Below, piece after piece: positions 47,080 to 58,882 of a stretch of 64,000 nt of DNA. Source of the DNA: Argopecten irradians (Eukaryota > Mollusca > Bivalvia > Pectinida > Pectinidae); contig NC_091144.1 in assembly GCF_041381155.1 (NCBI RefSeq), positions 37,326,071 through 37,390,070 of the forward strand, in the 5' to 3' direction. The notes below the pieces were generated by a model. The model was not told where the DNA came from. It ran no database searches and saw only the letters and a program-made list of their open reading frames with translations. Each line of letters opens with the position of its first letter. Position 1 is the stretch's first letter. Both the position numbers and the translations under genes were made by a program.

Positions 47080-47665
47080 CACAGGTGCATTTATGATTAT
47101 CTAACGTAGGCGGCTTTATTCAATCAAAGAGATATTTTAAAAGTAATGGCCATTATCAAAGTCAAGTTCATGATTCGGCTGTTTATGACAACCCTCCCAC
47201 GCCAACGTATCGCCTAAAGGTCTCTTTTTTTCCTTCTAATTCTTTCATCACGATATGAGTTTTACTTAACAACACACAGAGAAATATTTTTTTTTATTTT
47301 TACAAATTCGAAAAGTCGTGCATTTTGGGGTTAGTTTTATAATTCATTCTATAAAATGATATACTACATACAGGTGCATTTATGATTATCTAATGTAGGC
47401 CGCTTCATTCAATTATAGTCATATGTTACCTGTAATATTTTAAAAGTTGTGACCATTATCAAAGTCAAGTTCATTATTCAGCTATTGTGTAAGGTAACCC
47501 TCGTATGCCCACGTATCGGCGAAAGGTATCTTTTGTTTTCTAATACTTCAAATATATCACATGATTGTTACTAAATAACACACAAAGTACAATATATTTT
47601 TATCAAAGCCCAAAAAATCGTACATTTTGGGGTTTGCTTTATGAACCATTTTACAAATGGATACA
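47080..47665. repeat. ~290-bp tandem duplication, diverged
   Basis: ACAGGTGCATTTATGATTAT occurs at 47080 and again at 47371. Corresponding blocks (CATTATCAAAGTCAAGTTCA, AACAACACACA/AATAACACACA, TTTTGGGGTT) follow in the same order in both copies. The two copies are clearly diverged, so the duplication is not recent. Confidence 0.8.
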
Positions 47666-48003
47666 CTAACCCCTTTTACTGAGGCGATGGCTTACTACTA
47701 AAATCAATTGTCAACCCTTGACAAAATAGTACTATAAATCGATGGTCTACAGGGACTTCTTCTAAAGGTTCATAGCCATTACAGTGCACTGTTACTCGAT
47801 CGACCGATTTATTCTGATGGACTGTAACTTTAACGAGCTAATGAAAGAAGACTTAAATAGACAACCCCTGCTTCTGAATCCACATTACATCTGCGATTTT
47901 AAAAATCTAAATGAAACATATATTGTAGTAATATCATCGAGTTCAATAAGAGAGAAGTGAGAGAAGTGGTTTATCCCTCGTCAGTCATAAGGTCTAATAC
48001 AGT

Positions 48004-48313
48004 CATCCTCGATACTCCAGGGGTTACTATCACTGACCTTATATCCACCCCTGGACTATATCATTGTAAAATCAGAGCAACAGAACTGGTAATTTATTCC
48101 TTTGATGTACATCAAAATAATCGTATAACGGTACATTGTGGTTGACTATGTGGCTTTGAAGCTGTGCGTTGCTCTATCTGTAGTCTTCAAATGACGTTTT
48201 TCAGGCCTTTGATTGGTCATATTGTTTCTTCTGAACTGCCTTCATTTTTTCTATAGGATAGTCCAGGGGTGGATATAATGTCAGTGAGTGTAACTCCAGG
48301 TGTATCGAGGATG
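48004..48313. mobile_element. TIR element with CTCCAGGGGTTNC ends, copy 2
   Basis: CATCCTCGATACTCCAGGGG and CCACCCCTGGACTATA face TATAGGATAGTCCAGGGGTG and GTGTATCGAGGATG, so inverted ends are about 60 bp. The interior matches 11603-11923. Confidence 0.78.
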
Positions 48314-49254
48314 TGATGGAGTGAGTCTGTGTGTATTTTCGAAAATGAAAATAAAACTTACTTGAAAATAATCCTATGAACCATTACTCGTCAGATGTCT
48401 TGAAAATAAGAACTATTCGAAAATTGACCATGATAGACCAACCTATGTTACACATTCATGACGTCATGACAAATTTCTCTACCAAAACATTAATAGTCAT
48501 TCTTGCAAAACAGCCTGCATTTGAAAAAATCACTATTAAGGAAAATAAGCCGTGTTTTGCTTTCCAGGGTTAGGGTATACCGCAAACTCTAAAAGGCACA
48601 CAATTCACACAGTCCTTTTGATAAGTCAAGTTTCGTGATCCTGTGGCCAGGTAGGGTATACGGATCTAGTGTTCTGAAGTGCATGGTTCGAACTCCAGGC
48701 CGCTATTTTGCCGCTGCTACTACAAGGGAAAATGACGGGTCAAAACCCATTTTCAAGATAAAATTATATAGTAGATAGTAGATTCGAAGATATAATAAGT
48801 TTGATATTTATTTATGACATCATATTAGTTCCGAGTCTGTCGAATAAAAAAAAAATGAGAATTTGGCTACAAACGCCATGCTGGAATGCATTATAACGAT
48901 CAATACCATGGCGATCACAATGCAAGCAAATATTTAGTTTCACTGTGATTTATACAGAATTGATGTAGTTATTCCATATTCTTTATTGTAATGTGTGTCA
49001 GAGTTTCGTCTGACGAACAGCTGACGGCTAACTGAGCAGACGACACAATCATTTCCTGTATTGACTACAAAAAACAACCAAAGAACATTTTGACGTCAAT
49101 AACATGAAAGATATGAAATTTGGTTTCTTCATCGTGGTGTCAGATAAAGTTATGTTACAAAAATAAGCAAGCTGATGGCTTCGAGACTTCTTATCTGAAG
49201 GAAAGGCCATTCTAATTGTATTACTAGCTACTTTTGTCTTTTTTTATTAAAGAT
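48314..49254. other. Spacer with a SINE-like fragment
   Basis: At about 48650-48715 GGTATACGGATCTAGTGTTC, TGGTTCGAACTCCAGGCCGC resembles the tRNA-like unit at 25790. Otherwise nothing assignable. Confidence 0.4.
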
Positions 49255-49700
49255 CGACTGGTCAAGTATTGTTAGGATGCAGGTAGTGTATTCTGGTTTC
49301 AAATACGATCATGAACGACTGGTCAAGTATCAATTGCCGAATGCATTTCATGGTAAGTCTGGTTATATGTAGTAAACATATACATAATGTGTTTTAGCTT
49401 ATTTTGCCATGTATCTCCCAGTATTGTTAGAATGAAGTGCATTTTAGCTTCTATTACCAAATACATCCCCAAAAACGACTGGTCATGTATTGTTAGAATG
49501 AAGTGTATATTAACTCTATTACCAAATACATCCCAAGAAACGACTGGTCTACTATTGTTAGAATGAAGTGTATTTAGCCTCTCTCGCCAAATTTATATCA
49601 AAGAACGACTGGTTAAATTTTATACTGTGAACAAGTATTCTAGCTTCTATAGCAAAATACATATCAAGAAACGTTGAATACATATTTTGAGCATCCAATT
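49255..49700. repeat. ~72-bp tandem repeat, about six diverged units
   Basis: The core ACGACTGGTCAAGTATTGTT, then AGAATGAAGTGTATTTTAGC, CTCTATTACCAAATACAT, recurs from 49255 to about 49690, with spacing near 60-75 bp and increasing decay at the right. Confidence 0.75.
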
Positions 49701-49834
49701 TATTCTAGTTTCTATATATGTATGATAACTTTTGTTGCCCTAAACGTTTAATTGTAACCGACTTTTTCCAACAAAAAGTAAAACGAATATACTACAATCT
49801 GCAATGTTTTCCATGCCCGATACTATTATGGTAC

Positions 49835-50060
49835 AGTTGTGTAAGTTCGGGAATGTAAAATTTTACGATTTAATTTAAAAGAAATTATTTTCTCCCAACT
49901 TCTTTGTAATCTTTGAGAGCGTCATTCACGAACTGGAGATTGACATGTAACACCAAGCTTTTTTTTAATTTGTGAGGTATTGAATTTCCCAAATTTGGAA
50001 GAAACTGCGAATCTAGCGAAATTAAACCTCGCAAATAATAGTAACTATACAGTATTTAAC
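49835..50060. repeat. MITE of the AACTATACAGTA / TTTTGCGA family
   Basis: TACAGTTGTGTAAGTTCGGG and AAAATTTTACGATTTAATTT at the left, AATCTAGCGAAATTAAACCT and ATAGTAACTATACAGTATTT at the right. The order and symmetry match 56811-57049. Confidence 0.55.
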
Positions 50061-50529
50061 CATTTTCCCTCCACCTGTTGATCTGTTGACTGAATAGTTA
50101 CATTTATTTAAGATTCTTTTGCTTGTGAAATAAAATATGAATAAAATACTCCTGATTCACGAGGTCGAGAAACTTTTCAGGCACTGGCTTCAGGTCGGGG
50201 ATTTTATTACGGTTTTTCACCAAGTTCTGGAAGGTTTATTTACCCGATATTTAAAAAGTAGCATCCTGGGATAAGTTAGTTAGTATGAATGAGCTTGGCC
50301 ATAGTTCCTTGTCGGTCAAAAGAGCTCGTCAATTTGTCAAATGACAATTTCTAGTTTCACTTTTATTTTTCTCACGTTAACCTGACAAATCCTTTCACGA
50401 AAGTCAGTTTTAAAACCAAACACAATGAACTCCTGCTTTGTTTTTGTTATACAGTTAGGTTATCGATTTGGAGATTTATAACGGCATTTGATTTTTTTTT
50501 TAATCTCACATAATGATTAAAGAGAAAAT

Positions 50530-50740
50530 TGGACTAATTCACGATCCACATGATTCTCGATAACGTGTGTGTGGGACTAGTATCTCCAGTGGTATTGGAA
50601 CGTAAGTGTTTGAAATCTTCCTTCTAAAATAACGTTAACGCGGGATATTGTCTTATGACGTCATTCCTTCACAAATAGAAACAATAGTCCCACACAAACG
50701 TTATCAGATAGCACGTATTACGTGAATTGGTCTCATTTGA
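50530..50740. repeat. Foldback element
   Basis: GGACTAATTCACGATCCACA ... CGATAACGTGTGTGTGGGAC on the left is matched by GTCCCACACAAACGTTATC ... ATTACGTGAATTGGTC on the right. Confidence 0.6.
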
Positions 50741-52020
50741 AATAGAAGGAAGTAAGAATATTTACTTTTGCTTCAACAGACAAAGTAAATGACCATATAA
50801 TAATCCGTTACATATCAATATTTCATACCTAATTTCATGGTCAGAAATGAGGTAGTCTGGTCTAGACTGTTACGTAGACAACAACAGTAGGATATATTAA
50901 AGTGATCTTTCAAGTGTAAGAAACCTTTCTACTTCGTCAGTTTTAGTTAGATAAGCGTAGATTTTTGTTAAAATCATACATGCAATTTGATAATAACTAA
51001 GTTAAGATAAATTAATTAGGAATGTTGGTACTTAATTTGTTGAATGTTAATTTATACTGCCAAAAATGGACGGTTGATGGTCTACCCTGTTTGTAATGTG
51101 GTACGTGTGTCAATGACTGTGAGGCTGCGGTATATTCGTGTTGTGTCTCATTGTGATAGTGGTGCTCTCTTTATAGTGCTATATGAATGAAGTATGTCGC
51201 CAAAGACAACAAACAGCACATCCCACCCAGTTGCAATCGGAAACCAGTCGTCCCATTCCCTTTATCAGCGTTAAAAATGAGCATAAAATATCAGTTTAGG
51301 ATTGATATTTTAATCGTAATTTTTTTATATTTCAGCTTAATGGTCAGGGTTATCTAGGATGTACCGGAGCAGAAATACTGACCTACGGTTATTTTCAGAA
51401 GCTTTCCCCCACGTGAAAGTATGTCTAACAGTGATCTTTCAAAATGTCAATTCGTCCTAAGGGGGGAAATGGACTGTCAATCCACGTCTTTGTACACTAG
51501 GCATGTGTATTGGCGTCTGGGGGTCGGTTCCCCTCACTCCTTTGACCAACATATCCACTGCGTCGCCTCCAGATGGTGTCTTTCACCTGCCAGACTTCAA
51601 AATATTTTGCTTTCTCTCTTAATTATCAAACAATTTTTGGTTATTTGGGATCCTGGAAATTTAAGCAGGTGACCTTTATACAGATGTAGTTGCTACGGCG
51701 TGTTTTACTGTATATATGATTTCCACACACGAACGAACGACATTTGTGTTAGTACCACGTTTTTACAGCTAAGTTAATGAAGAAAGTGTTCTGTTTTGAA
51801 CCCATATGAAAAAAATGGAAAAATCACAGGCTGAAACGATCATCAGCGCTAAGATTTTGCGTCAATAGGTTTCTGATCAAGTTCCCACATAACGCTATTG
51901 CGGTCGAACTTTGATTAACATCCTGTCGTGACGTGCAAAGTTGATTGCATTTGTGAAGTATTTCAGATTTTGTGTGTCAGCGAATAGAGTTGCAGTTAAT
52001 GGGCTTCAAGTAATGCCTCG
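50741..52020. other. Spacer with a composite-repeat fragment
   Basis: At 51124-51275 (CTTTATAGTGCTATATGAAT, CGCCAAAGACAACAAACAGC, CCAGTCGTCCCATTCCC) a reverse copy of part of the 56275-56805 repeat is seen. No gene recognised. Confidence 0.5.
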
Positions 52021-52268
52021 TTAAAGATGCTCCACCGCCGACAAATGGTGTTTTTCTTTATAAAAACACGAACAGATGAACTAGTTTTTTCTACAGTTAT
52101 ATAAGTTACTTACTTTACACCATTACCAACATTGAAAAATTTGAGCGTTTGATTTTAATTCAAGATAAAAATATTGAAAATAATTAATTGCATCCCGAAA
52201 ATATTCCATGTCACTATGCCCTTTATGTAATAAAGTACTGATTGTACATGCATCAAAAGCATCTTTAA
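52021..52268. repeat. GGAGCATCTTTAA MITE, internally deleted copy
   Basis: TTAAAGATGCTCCACCGCCG at the left, AGCATCTTTAA at the right, with about 115 bp missing near the right end. TTAA flanks both sides. Confidence 0.7.
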
Positions 52269-53192
52269 TGTTTTGCAGTTATGTCAGCATCTCAAAACAA
52301 CAAAGGGAACACAAAATTATCATTATTGCATTGTGAAAGTTTGCATATTTCGTCTCAAGCACTGGGTGTATTTTTTTTTAAATCATTTTAGCTCCTATTT
52401 ATGCTTGTCAGATATGTTGGTAACTTTTGGTGTTGAATAACATATTAAAAGCGATTCTTGATTAATGAGTATGAAAAGTATGGCATATATAACTTACTAA
52501 TGTGACATATCAAATTATTCATATGACAAATGTTATGTATGACACTAAATACATGTAGTTATTAGATAAGGGAGATAACTCTATAGCTATATTATCAATA
52601 CATCCTATAAAGGTCATATCATTAATTTAGGTTATAGAACTTTCTAGAATATTATCATGTATAAACATACATGTTTGTAAACATGTTGACTATAAGAAGG
52701 GATTTAGAATGGTCTATTTCCAGAAAGTTTTGTGTGTTTATTTGTTTACTGTTTTTAGTTAGATAGAAGTTAGATAGAAGTAGAAGGTTCTCCAATATTC
52801 TTGAATTAGGGTTTAGCCATATATACTCGAGCTGGCCAAGGCTTATCAGAACTGTAATGAGACCTGTAATTGGACATGTCAAGAATTGTACAACGCCATA
52901 TTAGATTCTATTGGGAGAGCTATTGTGACACTATCTGTGAATTGTTACCACACATTGTGTTGATTTATTCATATTGCCTGGAACTTTACGAATTATCTGT
53001 GGACATTTATTTTCCTCGTGAATTTGTGAACATAATTAATTCGAAAACTGGAAGGATTAAGGATTATACCAGGACATTCGCATACAGATAAGTAACACTT
53101 TAAAGTCTTGTATTACTCTTGTTCCACCATCAGTTACTTTAGATATTGTAAACCATCTCTGTATAATATTGTATATAATTAAATTGTGTTTT

Positions 53193-53240
53193 GAATTTAG
53201 CTGCTGGTTTCTCATTTTTGTTATTCTTGATCGTAACAGA
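53193..53240 (+). repeat. 3' end of the 5' LTR
   Basis: GAATTTAGCTGCTGGTTTCT through CGTAACA recurs at 55972-56017. It ends in CA at 53237-53238, as LTRs do. The LTR's 5' boundary was not located. Confidence 0.65.
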
Positions 53241-53241
53241 T

Positions 53242-53262
53242 TGGGGGCTCGTGTCCGAGATC
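53242..53262 (+). other. Primer-binding-site-like sequence
   Basis: TGGGGGCTCGTGTCCGAGAT lies just after the LTR end. It resembles the complement of a tRNA-Pro 3' end (TGGGGGCTCGTCCGGGAT) with a 2-bp insertion and one mismatch. Confidence 0.55.
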
Positions 53263-53368
53263 GATATTTAATTTGTGAAAACCTAACTTTAAAAAAGAAT
53301 TAATTAAGAAATTTTAAAATTTGTGTTAAAACTTTGAGTTTACATTTGAAACCAACAGCTAGATAAAC

Positions 53369-54470
53369 ATGACTACTATGCAGGTAGAACAGTTTATTAA
53401 AGCGCCATCCCTGGAAGTTCTTTCACAAGTTAGTAAGAAGGATTTACTTTAATTGGATAAACATTTAGTCATAACTATCAAAACTAATTTAAGGAAAGCT
53501 GAAATTAGAAATTTAATTTTAAAATATTCTGTTGACAATGGCAAATTTGACTCTAGTGCATTAGAAAGTATAGAGGAAACAGTCAGTTCAGAAATTCAAA
53601 TTAGACAAATGGAACTTGAGCATGAAATGAAACTAAGACACATAGACAAAGAGAAGGAAATGAAAGAGTTGAAGTTAAGAGAAAAAGAAATCGAAAGAGA
53701 AGTAATAGAAAAATAGATCGAGCGAGATCATATGTTAGAACTAGAAAAGCAGAAAATTCAAGCTGAACAGAACTTAGAATTAAAGAATTAGAGCAAGCTT
53801 CTCAAGACGGTTCAAGTAATCCAACCTTAAGGGGTTTACAAGGAAACAGAGGTTTTGATGTTAGTAGAAACATTAGGTTAGTTCCACCTTTTCAAGAGAA
53901 AGAAGTTGACAAGTATTTTCTGCATTTTGAGAAAATAGCTGACAGTATGAAATGGCCTGAAGATAAGCTTACAATGCTTCTTCAGAGTGCCTTGATTGGT
54001 AAAGCTAGAGTCATTTATTCTTCTTTGTCTGTCAATGACATTCAAATTACCAAGTAGTCAAAAAGCTATTTTGAAAGCTTATGAGTTAGTGCCTGAGGCT
54101 TACCGCCAGAAATTTCGAAACTCGAGAGAGAGAAATGAACAAACTCATGTAGAATTTGCCAGAGAAAAAGAACAATTGTTTAATAGGTGGTGTGATTCTA
54201 AAGAAATTCATGACGATTACGGTAAATTAAGACAATTATTGTTGATAGAGGAGTTTAAACGTTGTGTCCTCACAAACATAAAGCCCATTTAGATGAGAAA
54301 AGATTGAAACACTTAGTGAAGCAGCTACAATGGCTGATGATTACGCTTTCACCCACAAAGGCTCATTTGTTAAAAACAGTTCTCAAGACAAAAAAAGTAC
54401 CACAGGTACTAGTAAATTTGGTTAGCCTAGGAACCCAACCTTTAGTGGCTTTCTAACGTTAAACCTAGGT
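53369..54470 (+). pseudogene. gag of an LTR retroelement with SCAN-like capsid, multiply broken
   Basis: An ATG at 53369 opens a frame stopped by TAA at 53450. It continues in the same frame with a charged coiled-coil segment (RQMELEHEMKLRHIDKEKEM), then more stops and shifts. From about 53880, PPFQEKEVDKYFLHFEKIA, WPEDKLTMLLQSALIGKA, ILKAYELVPEAYRQKFR, EFAREKEQLFNRW and LLLIEEFKRC follow the layout of capsids related to the vertebrate SCAN domain. At least three in-frame stops and one frameshift make the copy dead. Confidence 0.75.
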
Positions 54471-54511
54471 GATAAAACCAAGTTGATTCTAAAACAGATC
54501 ATAGGGCAGGT

Positions 54512-55534
54512 GTGGGGTCTCCTTCTGGTCATGTTTGCAATTACTGCAAGAAAGTAGGGCATGTTATGTCTGAATGTTATTCTCCCCAGCGTAAGGAGCA
54601 AAGGCGTAAACAGTCAGTTCCTTCTGTGTTAGCTATGTCAAAGCCTAGTCAGAAACTTAGTGATATTGTGGAAGATTCTAAAGGGTCTGTTGAGATTAAA
54701 AGCTCAGAGTCTGATTGTGTCTTGGAGAAGTACTCTCCATTCATTTCTGAAGGTTTTGTTTCACTTACTAGTGATATCACCAACTTGAAACCTGTGAAGA
54801 TTTTGCGAGATAATGGGACTTCTCATTCTTTGATATTAGATGACGTAGTGCCTTTGTCTGAGGAGACCTCATGTGGTAGCAGTGTTTTGTTTCAAGGTGT
54901 AGAGTTAGGTTTTGTTAATGTGCCTCTCCATTGTGTTTATTTAATGTCAGACTTGGTTACTGGACCTGTCACCATTGGTGTTAGACCGTAACTTTCCATT
55001 GAGGGCGTGCCGCTCATCTTAGGCAATGACTTGGCTGGAGAGAAAGTTAGGGTAGATCCCTTAGTGTCCAGTATCCCTGATAAAGCAGGTGGTGCTGAGA
55101 CTATTCAACAGGAATTTCCTGGTATTTTCCCTCCTTGTGCTGTAACTCGTTCAATGAGTAAGAAGATTTCTGATCTTGAAGTAGATCATTATAGTCCAGG
55201 GTTAGGTGACACTTTCTTGGCTCATGATATAGAGGATGTTGGGGGCAAGTGTGATCTTTTGAGCAATCCTGTAGACTTTGATAGTGATAGAGATGTTCCT
55301 AACAAGGGTACTTCTTTGGCTGATATGATGAGTAAATCATCTTTGTCTAGAGAGGAGCTTATAGTAGAACATGAAAAAGATCCTGAAATCTCCTTACTGT
55401 GTAATCGGGCTTTGAGTGAGGGAAAGGCTGAGAAAGTCCCAGTTTGTTACTTCCGTGAGTCAGGTGTGTTGATGCGCAAGTGGCGCCCCCTGATGTGTCT
55501 CCCGAAGAAGACTGGAAGGTTGTCAATCAAATAG
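54512..55534 (+). pseudogene. Zinc knuckle and aspartic protease of the LTR element
   Basis: One frame with a single TAA (54989-54991). A CCHC knuckle CNYCKKVGHVMSEC is at 54536-54577. A retropepsin-like segment follows, with LRDNGTSHSLIL (from 54803) where D-T/S-G-A is usual, then GVPLILGNDLAGEKV at about 55004-55048. The frame runs on through NKGTSLADMMSKSSLSREEL, DPEISLL and YFRESGVLMRKW, the linker found before integrase zinc fingers, without any reverse transcriptase between. The Thr-to-Asn change in the DTG motif would impair the protease. Confidence 0.72.
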
Positions 55535-55972
55535 TTGTCCCACTGAGGTATAGGCAAGATATTCTGAGTTTGTCTCATGATGTACATATGGCAGGGCATC
55601 TAAGTGTGACCAAGACTTATAACAGGATCTTAGATCACTTCTTTTGGCCCCAGTTGAAACGGGATGTGGCTGATTTTTGTAGGTTTTGTCATACTTGCCA
55701 GATGGTAGGGAAACCTAATCAGAAAATCCCTGTTGCGCCTTTGCACCCCATTCAAGCATTTGAAGAACCATTTAGAAGAGTCAATATAGACTGTGTAGGT
55801 CCTCTACCCAAAACTAAGTCTGGAAATGAGTATCTTTTAACTATTATGTGTGCTTCCACACGCTTTTCTGAAACCATTCCACTCAGAAATATTAAGGCCC
55901 CTAATATAGTCAAGTCTTTGGTTAAATTCTTTACACTGTTTGGTCTTCTCAAAGCGGTCCAATCGGACCAAG
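55480..55972 (+). pseudogene. Integrase (zinc finger and part of catalytic core) of the LTR element
   Basis: Begins one frameshift after the protease frame (WKVVNQIVVP). An HHCC finger is complete: H-x3-H in HDVHMAGH and C-x2-C in CHTC, with the conserved WPQLKRDV between. The core has the first Asp (NIDCVGPLP) and second Asp (QSDQ). The third catalytic residue (Glu) is gone because the sequence passes directly into LTR-end sequence at 55972. Confidence 0.85.
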
Positions 55973-56017
55973 AATTTAGCTGCTGGTTTCTCATTTCTGT
56001 TATTCTTGGTAGTAACA
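55972..56017 (+). repeat. LTR-end sequence fused to the integrase
   Basis: GAATTTAGCTGCTGGTTTCT through AGTAACA matches 53193-53238 with a few differences. It marks a deletion or template switch that removed the rest of pol and nearly all of the 3' LTR. Confidence 0.7.
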
Positions 56018-56274
56018 CAGACCTTCATTTTGGTGCTGAGACAACAAAAAGTTTACAAAATGTCTGTCGACATTATAATTTTCGGTATGTCTAATTCCTG
56101 TTCATTTCTGTTTGGTACGCCCAGCGTTGCACATTTGTACCACAAAATGTCTATGTGGACATTTGTGATTTCATCTCGATCAACGGGCAGTTCGCCTCGA
56201 AATTTCAATAATATATATTCCACACTGTTAAACTATCTTCTTTGCCCCTCAACTCTTGTTAATTATATAGGGTG

Positions 56275-56805
56275 GCCCTGCAGGTAGGGTGTTAGAATTG
56301 TACCTGCGACCCCTATTGCGTGATCGTAAAAGGCGACTAAATTTAGGATCTTATTTTTTCTCTTCTTCATAACTGACTTTATCTTTCCTAATGCCTCCCT
56401 TGGCAACGCCTCATTTTTGGCTTTGAGTTGAGCGTTCGCCCCTGTGAGGAAGGCTCTGGGTTCTGTCCCCTGGCCAAGACACACCAAAGTCTATAAAAGT
56501 GGTAGTTTCTGCTCCTGCTTGGCGCTCAGCATAAAGGGAGTGGGACGACTGGTTCGCCCGTTGTCAGTATAATGTTACCGGGTGGGGTGTGTTGCTTGGT
56601 GTCTTCGGCGTCATGTTTCAGTGATATAGCACTATAAAAAGTCAACAGTTCCACTATACAAGATTACACAACATGAATATACCACAGTCTCCCAAAACAC
56701 GCCCCTCGCACAACATACACACAACACACCACATACATGGGAGACCGTCTTTACATGACCATAGCTGTTAATAGGACGTTAATTAATCAAACAAACAAAC
56801 AGGGT
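56275..56805 (+). repeat. Composite dispersed repeat, most complete copy
   Basis: Runs from CCCTGCAGGTAGGGTGTTAG through GGGTTCTGTCCCCTGGCCAA, GGAGTGGGACGACTGGTTCG and TTCAGTGATATAGCACTATA to a CAAACAAACAAAC tail. Fragments in either orientation lie at 3822, 26395, 26655, 29340, 44655, 51124 and 59830. The tail suggests retroposition; no ORF of its own. Confidence 0.7.
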
Positions 56806-56810
56806 GTTAA

Positions 56811-57049
56811 AATACTGTATAGTTATCATATTTTGCGGGTGTAAAATTTTGCGATTTACTGTTGTGAACTTTTTCGCGGGGTTTTATTTCCGCGAATCGC
56901 CATTCATACTGGTCATAATATTAATCTTATATGCCAAACCCTGATTTTGATTATTTTCGCGAGATATCAATTTTCGCTAAATTGGATGACTCCGCAAATT
57001 TTGCGAAATTAAAACCTCCGCGAAAATGAGCAACTATACAATAGTACGT
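56811..57049. repeat. MITE with TTTTGCGA/CGCGAAAA arms
   Basis: TACTGTATAGTTATCATATT and TGTAAAATTTTGCGATTT face CAAATTTTGCGAAATTAAAA and CGAAAATGAGCAACTATACA. Partner copy at 49835-50060. TTTCGCGG-type words continue in 57430-57640. Confidence 0.65.
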
Positions 57050-57362
57050 AATGCTGTTTGGAGAATACAGCAAAATAAGAAACCTATTTTTAAAGCTAGT
57101 TTCATGTACTGTGATTTTTCGCGCACGTAATCGATAGTTAATCTACCTTCATAATCTATATTAAGCGGGATCCTGGTGCCCATCTTTGTATACTGTAGAC
57201 AGAGGGTATCGATTTTGCAGAGATCTGAAGCGGCGTGTTCTAACTTTGATTGTACCGTTCTCGTACATGTAATAAAGAAATGATGACTCTTAGAGTCATA
57301 TTTGTTCAGATTAATTCATACTCCGCTACAGACACATTAAGAATCTCCTAAATTAAACACCA

Positions 57363-57401
57363 GAACAGTCCATTATCAAATTTTAGGGGTGAATGAGTTA
57401 A
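57363..57401. repeat. Half copy of the ~92-bp palindromic MITE
   Basis: GAACAGTCCATTATCAAATT then AGGGGTGAATGAGTTAA matches one half of 47-138. Confidence 0.6.
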
Positions 57402-58419
57402 AAGTCAATCAGCCTTTATTGACGTCAGTGATATATTTCTATAGAATACCGCATAATCGGTTATTTCCTGGGGTAACATTTTCGCGATTTCGCGGAAAAT
57501 TGCTTTACCGTATAAATGTTATCCGCGAAATGTTGAGAGATTGTTAGATCATTTGATACCCTTAAATTAAAGCCTAGACGCGAAAACATAAAACCGCTAA
57601 AATTTACTCTCTCTTTGTTAACATTGCGAAAATCTTGTCCGTGAAAATAACCGGCTCTTCAAAATTCCATATCGGTGAAGTGGGTTTGTCGTTTACTGTT
57701 ACAGACACTTTTAGATAGATACACAGGTACTTGATGTAGAAATCATACAAATAAATGTTTTTATGAGAAAAACAAACGCCGTTTAATAATGGTTAAGTTG
57801 AATTTTTGTTTCGTTATGAGGATATAAACCAAAAATTATAGTGTACTTCGAAGTTAACAGTTTATGATGAGATTTTATCCATATACTTTAATATTATCCA
57901 GTCGAATTCCAAATTTTCTTGAGGGACTATTTTCTTTAAGATATCGCTACGCCGTTGTACAAGTCAATCATAGCTGACGTTTCTAATATGCTACGAGATA
58001 AAGGTACAGGAAATGTTTAGTAAAAGTTAATGAGAATTCACGTTACAAGCAAGATTGAATTACGGAATGATGAATATTTTTTAAAAGACGGTTTACTTCT
58101 TTGTCTTGACTCTTGATTATGGCGAAATGTCATCTTTAGATGCTGGATGAATATCGCAGATACATAACCAGAACTGATCACATAACGACTACAGCCTGAA
58201 AGAAGTAAATAAATAAATAAATAAACAAATAAATAACTTCATAGAATGCTAACCACACACTGGGCATTGGCCATCGTGAAACAGTTGCTTTGAAATCACA
58301 TGAAATAATAAAACTGCTATTAGATACAATTTATACTTCATTATGAATCCCGATAACCATACATTTAGCCCCTATTCACAATTCATAATTTCATTATATC
58401 TCCTGTTAAGATAACCAGA
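57402..58419. other. Spacer with CGCGAA-rich words and a decayed inverted repeat
   Basis: 57470-57640 is rich in TTTCGCGG/CCGCGAAA. 57790-57960 is a decayed relative of 15699-15920 (TATGAGGATATAAACCAAAA, CAGTTTATGATGAGATTTT). An AAATA microsatellite is at 58207-58235. No gene. Confidence 0.45.
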
Positions 58420-58770
58420 CATTACAAAACCATTTTACTTTATAACTTCATTATGTATCCTGTTAAGTTAACCCGACATTACAAAACTGTTTTAATTCGT
58501 TACTTTATATTATCTCCTGTTAAGATAACCAGACATTACAAAACCATTTTACTTCATAACTTCATTATGTATCCTGTTAAATTAACCCGACATTACAAAA
58601 CTGTTTTAATTCGTTACTTTATATTATCTCCTGTTAAGATAACCAGACATTACAAAACCATTTTACTTCATAACTTCATTATGTATCCTGTTAAATTAAC
58701 CCGACATTACAAAACTGTTTTAATTCGTTACTTTATATTATCTCCTGTTAAGTAAACAATACATTACTAA
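58420..58770. repeat. 114-bp tandem repeat, about three units
   Basis: The unit consists of two ~57-bp halves, CCTGTTAAGTTAACCCGACA... and CCTGTTAAGATAACCAGACA.... Since 114 is divisible by 3, an ORF stays open through all copies (58453-58755). The peptide is only a translated repeat. Confidence 0.88.
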
Positions 58771-58882
58771 CCATTTTATTTCATAACTTCATTTAATATA
58801 ACCAAACATTACTTAATAAATTTATCTCGTCTAAGCTTAACAAACGTTAGATCACGTCACCATTTACACTTAGTAACGTTAT

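Noticed and set aside
46883..47104. ATGTCAAGG followed by a GTACGTATG donor as a first exon
   Set aside because: A three-codon exon cannot be supported without transcript evidence, and no downstream exon was found.
55940..56287. ORF after the integrase as extra pol coding sequence
   Set aside because: It starts in another frame inside the integrase, runs through LTR-end and repeat sequence, and has no pol motif.
58453..58755. 100-codon ORF with repeated peptide
   Set aside because: It is the translation of a 114-bp tandem repeat, which stays open only because 114 is a multiple of 3.
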